In this document: positions 7,432 through 11,092 of the stretch, piece by piece
Layout: every line of letters starts with the position of its first letter
How positions within the stretch are numbered: the stretch's first letter is position 1
Assembly: GCA_943323675.2 (NCBI GenBank)
Contig: CALPIR020000065.1
Coordinates: 1-11,092 of the forward strand
From: Chitinophaga pinensis
Lineage (GTDB): Bacteria > Bacteroidota > Bacteroidia > UKL13-3
Direction: 5' to 3'
DNA: 11,092 bases
Made by a program: the position numbers and the translations under genes
Notes under the pieces: generated by a model
The model's database searches: none
What the model saw: only the letters and a program-made list of their open reading frames with translations
What the model was told of the DNA's origin: nothing

Positions 7432-7493
7432 TCTCCAAGACACACTTCTTAAAAAAGTATATCTTCGTACACTTCAACCAAAAATAAAAGTAC

Positions 7494-9284
7494 ATGTTTA
7501 AAAGCCTCCGGGTAAATAGTAAGCTTGCCTTTTATCAGTTTTTAAAAAACAGAAATCGGTATATAAACGACAAAACTTTTTTGATTGTTGCCAGTTTGCT
7601 TGTTGGGATTAGTGCGGGAATTGCTGCAGTGATTTTAAAAAGCATGGTACTTGTAATACAGCATTTTTGTGAAAGCGGTTTTGATGTTAAATTTGAAAAC
7701 TACCTATACCTTATTTTTCCGCTAGTGGGTATCGTTTTGTCTGCCGTTTATATCAGGTTATTTCATTACAAAAAAGTTTTCGATAAAGGCTTAAGTAGTA
7801 TCATCTATGCCATCAATAAAAAAGGCTCAAATATTGAAAGGCATAAAACCTTTTCTCATATTATTACCAGTGCAGTTACTGTTGGATTTGGTGGTTCTGT
7901 GGGCTTAGAGGCACCCGTGGCCGTTACAGGAAGTGCTATTGGTGCCAATGCAGGTAAAGATTTACTGGTAACAAAATCTGAACGTACTTTATTGTTAGCA
8001 GCGGGTGCAGCAGCAGGTATTGCAGCTGTATTTAATAGTCCAATTGCTGGGGTAATTTTTGCTTTTGAAGTCTTATTAACAGAAGCAAGTATTCCTGCTT
8101 TTATTCCTTTATTAATGGCTTCTGCATCAGGGGCTGTGGTGGCTAAGTTCTTTCACAGCGAACCATTATTTAATTTAGTTACGGATGGTTGGCGTATACA
8201 TAGTATACCCTACTATACTTTGCTAGCAATGATTTGTGGATTATTATCGGTTTATATGATGCGTATGACGATAAAAACAGAGAGTGCTTTTAAACGCATC
8301 AAGACTTTGTTTCCTAAAGCCATCTTAGGAGGTGTTTTATTGGGCTTACTCATTTTTATTTTTCCACCACTTTATGGCGAAGGATATGGGTTAATAAATA
8401 AATTAATGAATGCCGATCAAGGAAACTTGTTCGATAGAAGTTTATTCTATGCATACCGAGATAATGTATGGGTGGTAATAGGATTTTCAACAGCCATTTT
8501 ATTGATTAAAGTATTTGCGAGTGCCATTACGGTTGGTTCGGGAGGTAATGGAGGAATATTTGGGCCATCACTTTTTGTAGGTGCATTGTTGGGTTTTATA
8601 TTTGTTAAAACACTGGGTGCATTAGGTATAGTTGATTTACGCATGCAAAACTTTGTAGCTGCCGGTATGGCCGGATTAGTTAGCGGAGTATTGCACGCAC
8701 CTTTAACAGCCATATTTCTTATTGCGGAAATTACAGGTGGCTACGCCCTAATTGTACCATTGATGTTGGTTTCATCTGGCTCTTATTTTATTACCCGTTA
8801 TTTCGAAAAATATTCTATTTATACTAAAAACTTAATTGAGCGCGGATTTATAACGTTTGATAAAGACAAAGATTTATTAAGTAGGGTTGATATCCGTAGC
8901 ATTATTCAAACCGATTTCACCACGCTATCGCCTAATCAAACCCTTGGCGAATTAGTAGGAATCATCACCACATCAAAACGAAATATTTTTGTAGTACTTG
9001 ATGGGCAAAACCACTTACTAGGTATAATAACACTTGATGATATAAGGGAAATAATGTTTAACCAAACAGAATATAACCGAGTAAGAGTAAAAAAGTTGAT
9101 GAGTATACCACGATACACCGTTTTGCCAAATGCTGATGTAAACGAACTGATTGAGAAGTTTGATGAATACAATATTTGGAAAATACCAGTAGTTGATGAA
9201 GCTGGTACATACCTTGGTTTTGTTTCAAAAACCGCAGTATTAGATCAATACCGTGAAAAACTAATAACCGAAGAAGTGCTTTAA
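7494..9284 (+). CDS. ClC-family chloride channel/transporter with C-terminal CBS pair
   Basis: This 596-residue inner-membrane protein moves chloride or a similar anion. The ClC membrane domain covers about residues 25-445. The gating-glutamate motif reads GSVGLEAP (134-141, Glu139), matching GREGP of characterised ClCs. The helix with FNSPIAGVIFAFE (180-192) is clear, as are GGIFGP (353-358) and a Tyr at 443 where the central pore Tyr is expected. Two CBS domains follow (about 465-520 and 531-590), which in other ClCs bind adenine nucleotides and regulate gating. Two sites differ from the E. coli Cl-/H+ exchanger. The position of its inner proton glutamate (Glu203) is Val193 here, as in ClC channels, and the GSGIP segment reads DKGLS (97-101), with Lys98 at the usual chloride-binding Ser. 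These alignments were made by eye. The gene has its own upstream spacer and converges on recR, 74 bp away. Confidence 0.93.
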   Translation: MFKSLRVNSKLAFYQFLKNRNRYINDKTFLIVASLLVGISAGIAAVILKSMVLVIQHFCESGFDVKFENYLYLIFPLVGIVLSAVYIRLFHYKKVFDKGLSSIIYAINKKGSNIERHKTFSHIITSAVTVGFGGSVGLEAPVAVTGSAIGANAGKDLLVTKSERTLLLAAGAAAGIAAVFNSPIAGVIFAFEVLLTEASIPAFIPLLMASASGAVVAKFFHSEPLFNLVTDGWRIHSIPYYTLLAMICGLLSVYMMRMTIKTESAFKRIKTLFPKAILGGVLLGLLIFIFPPLYGEGYGLINKLMNADQGNLFDRSLFYAYRDNVWVVIGFSTAILLIKVFASAITVGSGGNGGIFGPSLFVGALLGFIFVKTLGALGIVDLRMQNFVAAGMAGLVSGVLHAPLTAIFLIAEITGGYALIVPLMLVSSGSYFITRYFEKYSIYTKNLIERGFITFDKDKDLLSRVDIRSIIQTDFTTLSPNQTLGELVGIITTSKRNIFVVLDGQNHLLGIITLDDIREIMFNQTEYNRVRVKKLMSIPRYTVLPNADVNELIEKFDEYNIWKIPVVDEAGTYLGFVSKTAVLDQYREKLITEEVL

Positions 9285-9358
9285 AACAATGAATAGATTT
9301 TTTGTAAACCGATACTCAACTACACAAAAACTTATTGTACTTTAATGTTTTATCCAAT

Positions 9359-9967
9359 TTAGTGTCCTGCATAAGGAACACGCAGTGCAATACTTCTGCC
9401 TAAGGTAATCTCATCAGCATACTCTAACTCGCCACCAATAGCTATACCTCTTGAAATGGTACTGATATTAACTGGTAAATCTTTTAGCTTTTTAGACAAA
9501 TAAAACACAGTAGTATCGCCTTCCATTGTAGCACTCAAAGCCATGATTATTTCTGTAATTTCTTCGGTTTTGATGCGCTCTACTAAAGAAGCTATATTTA
9601 AATCATCTGGACCAACACCATTAACCGGGCTAATTAGTCCGCCTAAAACATGGTATGTTCCATTGTATTGTGAAGTATTTTCAATAGCGATGACATCGCG
9701 CAAGTCTTCTACTAAACAAATATTATGATGATTGCGTTTGGGGTTATTACAAATATTACAAATGTCTGCATCACTCACATTACCGCAACGTTTGCAATAC
9801 TTTATTTGGGTTCTTAATTTTATCACTGCTTCGCCCAATTTTATCACATCCTGCTCTTGCTGTTTAAGTAAGTGCAGCACCATACGCATGGCACTTTTTT
9901 TACCTACACCCGGAAATTTACTTAATTCATTAACCGCTTCTTCTATTAAAACCGATGGATAATTCAT
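9359..9967 (-). CDS. recR: Recombination mediator RecR
   Basis: RecR acts with RecO (and RecF) to load RecA onto SSB-coated single-stranded DNA at gaps during recombinational repair. At 202 residues it has the normal family length. Domains in order: a helix-hairpin-helix with KFPGVGKKSA (17-26), a four-Cys zinc finger (Cys58, Cys61, Cys70, Cys73), a Toprim domain opening with VEDLRDV (86-92) and carrying the HVLGGLISPVNGVGPDDL block typical of RecR, and the C-terminal segment ending in RVPYAGH. All key residues are present. The ATG at 9967 lies only 5 bases after a TACATTTG promoter-like element, so the transcript may be leaderless. The gene converges with the ClC gene and diverges from the T9SS protein gene. 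No good terminator is visible in the 74-bp convergent gap. Confidence 0.96.
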   Translation of the reverse strand: MNYPSVLIEEAVNELSKFPGVGKKSAMRMVLHLLKQQEQDVIKLGEAVIKLRTQIKYCKRCGNVSDADICNICNNPKRNHHNICLVEDLRDVIAIENTSQYNGTYHVLGGLISPVNGVGPDDLNIASLVERIKTEEITEIIMALSATMEGDTTVFYLSKKLKDLPVNISTISRGIAIGGELEYADEITLGRSIALRVPYAGH

Positions 9968-9972
9968 AGCAA

Positions 9973-10007
9973 CAAATGTACTTATTTTACTTACTGGGTT
10001 TACACAA
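9973..10007 (-). promoter_or_regulatory. Putative recR promoter abutting the start codon
   Basis: On the minus strand TACATTTG (9980 to 9973) matches the TAnnTTTG consensus, and a TTG (10007 to 10005) lies 24 bp upstream, slightly beyond the usual range. Only five bases (TTGCT) separate the element from the recR ATG. Since transcription starts a few bases after such an element, the message would begin at or next to the start codon. Confidence 0.5.
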
Positions 10008-10092
10008 CTTCAACACATTTTAATTAACACGTGCAACGATTTTTTCTATAACTAAGTCTTATATTGCACATAAATAATAAATTACATTCTAT

Positions 10093-10890
10093 ATGAAAAA
10101 AATTAAAGTATTATTCTTTGCTGGCCTAACACTTGTAGGTGTTTTATCATTGGGCAGCTTAAACTCTGAACCAACAGGATCGCCAAGTGCGGCTAGCGGT
10201 GGAACGGCAGAAAGTGGAGCAACATGTGCACAATCAGGCTGCCATGGAGGCACGGCCACAACCGTTACCGATAGAATGACAACCAATGTTCCTACAGAAG
10301 GTTATACCCCAGGTACCACTTACAATGTAACTGTATCCTTATCTGGAAATGGTCGTAAAGGTTTTATGTTCTCTGCGCAAAATGCTGGCGGTACTTTTAA
10401 AGGAACGCCAATTTCAGGATCAGGATCCAAAGTTGTATTTACCAACTATATTACTCATAGCGCGGCTATAAATAGCACTGCTGCAACATGGACATTCCAA
10501 TGGATAGCTCCAGCTACTGGAACTGGGGATGTAAACTTATATGGAGCATTTGCTGTAACTAAAGCAAACACCACCAAACAAGTAATTACTATAAAAGAAA
10601 AAGTAAATACAGGCATGAACGAAATTGCTAAAGAAATTGCTTTATCATCATACATTAACAATAACGAAAAATCTTTAACTGTTGCTTTTAATTTAAAACA
10701 ACAAGCTCACGTTAAACTTACATTGGTAAACCACAACGGCCAAATTTGTGAGGAAATACATTCAGGTGAATTAACATCTGGGGCACAACAATATACTGCA
10801 TCAACCCAAAACCTAACCGCTGGGGTTTACTTTATTCAAGCCCAAGTTGGTACGCACACCTATTTCCAAAAAGTATTGATTGCTAACTAA
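10093..10890 (+). CDS. T9SS-exported choice-of-anchor V domain protein
   Basis: This 265-residue secreted protein has no known function. A signal peptide spans about 1-25 (MKKIK, then a hydrophobic core). The choice-of-anchor V/Reeler-like domain follows (about 35-165), starting with Gly/Ser-rich sequence and the motif CAQSGCHGG (Cys45, Cys50, His51). Two Cys and a His in CX4CH spacing resemble a c-type haem attachment site, although CXXCH is the canonical form. The THSAA segment (around residues 122-126) also fits the family as I remember it. The C-terminus (about 190-265), with AFNLKQ.., GVYFIQAQVG and the closing FQKVLIAN, is a type A T9SS sorting domain, normally removed after outer-membrane passage. 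The 125-bp divergent spacer upstream contains only a weak TATATTG promoter-like element (10060-10066). Transcription may end at the hairpin 63 bp downstream. Single haem binding is inference. Confidence 0.85.
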   Translation: MKKIKVLFFAGLTLVGVLSLGSLNSEPTGSPSAASGGTAESGATCAQSGCHGGTATTVTDRMTTNVPTEGYTPGTTYNVTVSLSGNGRKGFMFSAQNAGGTFKGTPISGSGSKVVFTNYITHSAAINSTAATWTFQWIAPATGTGDVNLYGAFAVTKANTTKQVITIKEKVNTGMNEIAKEIALSSYINNNEKSLTVAFNLKQQAHVKLTLVNHNGQICEEIHSGELTSGAQQYTASTQNLTAGVYFIQAQVGTHTYFQKVLIAN

Positions 10891-10941
10891 TATGGGTGTG
10901 TGATTTAGTTTACATCACTACACAACTGTTATTAACTCTAT

Positions 10942-10972
10942 TTTAGCCATACACAGGCGACATGTACATTTG
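10942..10972 (+). promoter_or_regulatory. Putative symporter promoter centred in the palindrome
   Basis: TACATTTG (10965-10972) matches the Bacteroidota -7 consensus and spans the centre of the 14-bp inverted repeat. TTTA (10942-10945) lies 19 bp upstream, one mismatch from the -33 TTTG. Five bases (TTTAC) separate the element from the ATG at 10978, the same distance as at recR. Transcripts from here would begin near the start codon and lack the left arm of the hairpin. Confidence 0.5.
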
Positions 10973-10990
10973 TTTACATGTCGCCTGTTT
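10953..10990 (+). terminator. Perfect 14-bp hairpin after the T9SS gene, overlapping the symporter start
   Basis: ACAGGCGACATGTA (10953-10966) and TACATGTCGCCTGT (10975-10988) are exact reverse complements with an 8-base loop, followed by a T-rich tract (TTTACTTTTTAC from 10989). In the transcript of the upstream gene this would be a strong terminator-like hairpin. The right arm also holds the ATG and first codons of the next gene, so it may instead, or in addition, be a translational block or a DNA operator. Confidence 0.65.
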
Positions 10991-11092
10991 TACTTTTTAC
11001 TTGCATAGTAGCCTACTTTGTCGTGCTACTTTTGGTTGCCTTTTATACTTCTAAGGGCAGTACCAACCATTCTTTTTTTATTGGCAATAAAA
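10978..11092 (+). CDS. Sodium:solute symporter family protein, N-terminal fragment (runs off window)
   Basis: The first 38 codons of a gene continue past the right edge with no stop in frame. The peptide starts MSPVLLF, continues as one strongly hydrophobic helix (about residues 3-23, with IVAYFVVLLLVAFYTSKG), and reaches STNHSFFIGNK. A first helix beginning MSP, then a polar loop ending in an aromatic pair and (I/L)GN(K/R), is how I recall Bacteroidota members of the SSS sodium:solute symporter family starting. These are 12-14 helix inner-membrane carriers that take up sugars, amino acids, nucleosides or similar solutes with Na+. The substrate cannot be inferred from this fragment. No other ATG is available, and the chosen start lies in the right arm of the palindrome at 10953-10988. 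Identification rests on one helix and a short loop, so it is good but not certain. Confidence 0.72.
   Translation, partial: MSPVLLFTCIVAYFVVLLLVAFYTSKGSTNHSFFIGNK

Larger units (their letters stand above)
7316..7493. other. Intergenic region between tatD and the ClC gene
   Basis: This 178-bp AT-rich spacer holds two inverted repeats (7318-7344 and 7401-7431) and a weak promoter-like TATCTTCG at 7460-7467, one mismatch from TAnnTTTG, 26 bases before the ClC start. No TTG lies at the expected -33 distance. I see no coding potential, RNA gene or convincing terminator. The ClC gene is probably transcribed from within this spacer. Confidence 0.5.

Noticed and set aside
9285..9358. Possible bidirectional terminator between the ClC gene and recR
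   Set aside because: Only a 4-bp ACAA/TTGT pairing was found, with no stable stem or adjoining T-tract, so no terminator was called.
10026..10035. CACGTG palindrome in the recR-T9SS divergent spacer
   Set aside because: It is a single 6-bp palindrome with no flanking symmetry, expected by chance and not tied to a promoter element.
10089..10286. A minus-strand open frame over the start of the T9SS gene
   Set aside because: It is antisense to a gene with a signal peptide and sorting domain. The Pro/Val/Ala-rich translation is the complement of the Gly/Ser/Thr-rich coding sequence.
1..11092. CRISPR arrays, tRNA/rRNA genes, insertion sequences or phage genes
   Set aside because: No regularly spaced repeats, cloverleaf-like segments, transposase motifs or phage proteins were seen. 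The long frames account for nearly all of the window.

Overview
The window looks like a low-GC chromosomal segment from a member of the phylum Bacteroidota. Four things point there: promoter-like TAnnTTTG elements instead of sigma70-type -10 boxes, a secreted protein with a type IX secretion (T9SS) C-terminal sorting domain and a choice-of-anchor V-type N-terminal domain, near absence of Shine-Dalgarno sequences, and protein families typical of that phylum. I cannot place it below phylum level. Most of the window is ordinary chromosomal gene content. I see no mobile element, CRISPR array, tRNA or rRNA.

Layout. (1) Positions 1-1003, plus strand: the 3' part of lptB (LPS-export ATPase), then a small His-tailed lipoprotein gene ending in a clear hairpin terminator. 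(2) Positions 1010-4810, minus strand: an apparent operon read from right to left, a TolC-like outer-membrane efflux gene, an HlyD/MacA-type periplasmic adaptor 4 bp downstream, and a DUF2279/YfiM-like exported protein. No inner-membrane pump gene is present in this operon. (3) Positions 4840-7315, plus strand: a tight three-gene operon of NodB-type polysaccharide deacetylase, membrane family-2 glycosyltransferase (ATGA overlap) and TatD-type metal-dependent hydrolase (2 bp gap). (4) Positions 7494-9284, plus strand: a ClC-family chloride transporter or channel with two C-terminal CBS domains. (5) Positions 9359-9967, minus strand: recR, convergent with the ClC gene. (6) Positions 10093-10890, plus strand: a T9SS-exported choice-of-anchor V protein with a CX4CH motif. 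(7) Positions 10978-11092, plus strand: the first 38 codons of a sodium:solute symporter (SSS family) that runs off the window.

The genes form several independent units: LPS transport, efflux, surface polysaccharide modification, anion transport, recombinational repair, and a secreted protein. The most unusual structure lies between the last two genes. A perfect 14-bp inverted repeat (10953-10988) carries a consensus-like TACATTTG promoter element across its centre and the start codon of the symporter gene in its right arm, and a T-rich tract follows it. It could be a terminator for the upstream gene, an operator for the downstream promoter, or both. The recR start has the same TACATTTG-N5-ATG spacing, which suggests leaderless or nearly leaderless transcripts for both genes.

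Three start codons were placed at ATG rather than at upstream in-frame TTG codons (DUF2279 gene, tolC, tatD), because the ATG gives a proper signal peptide or the usual family N-terminus.
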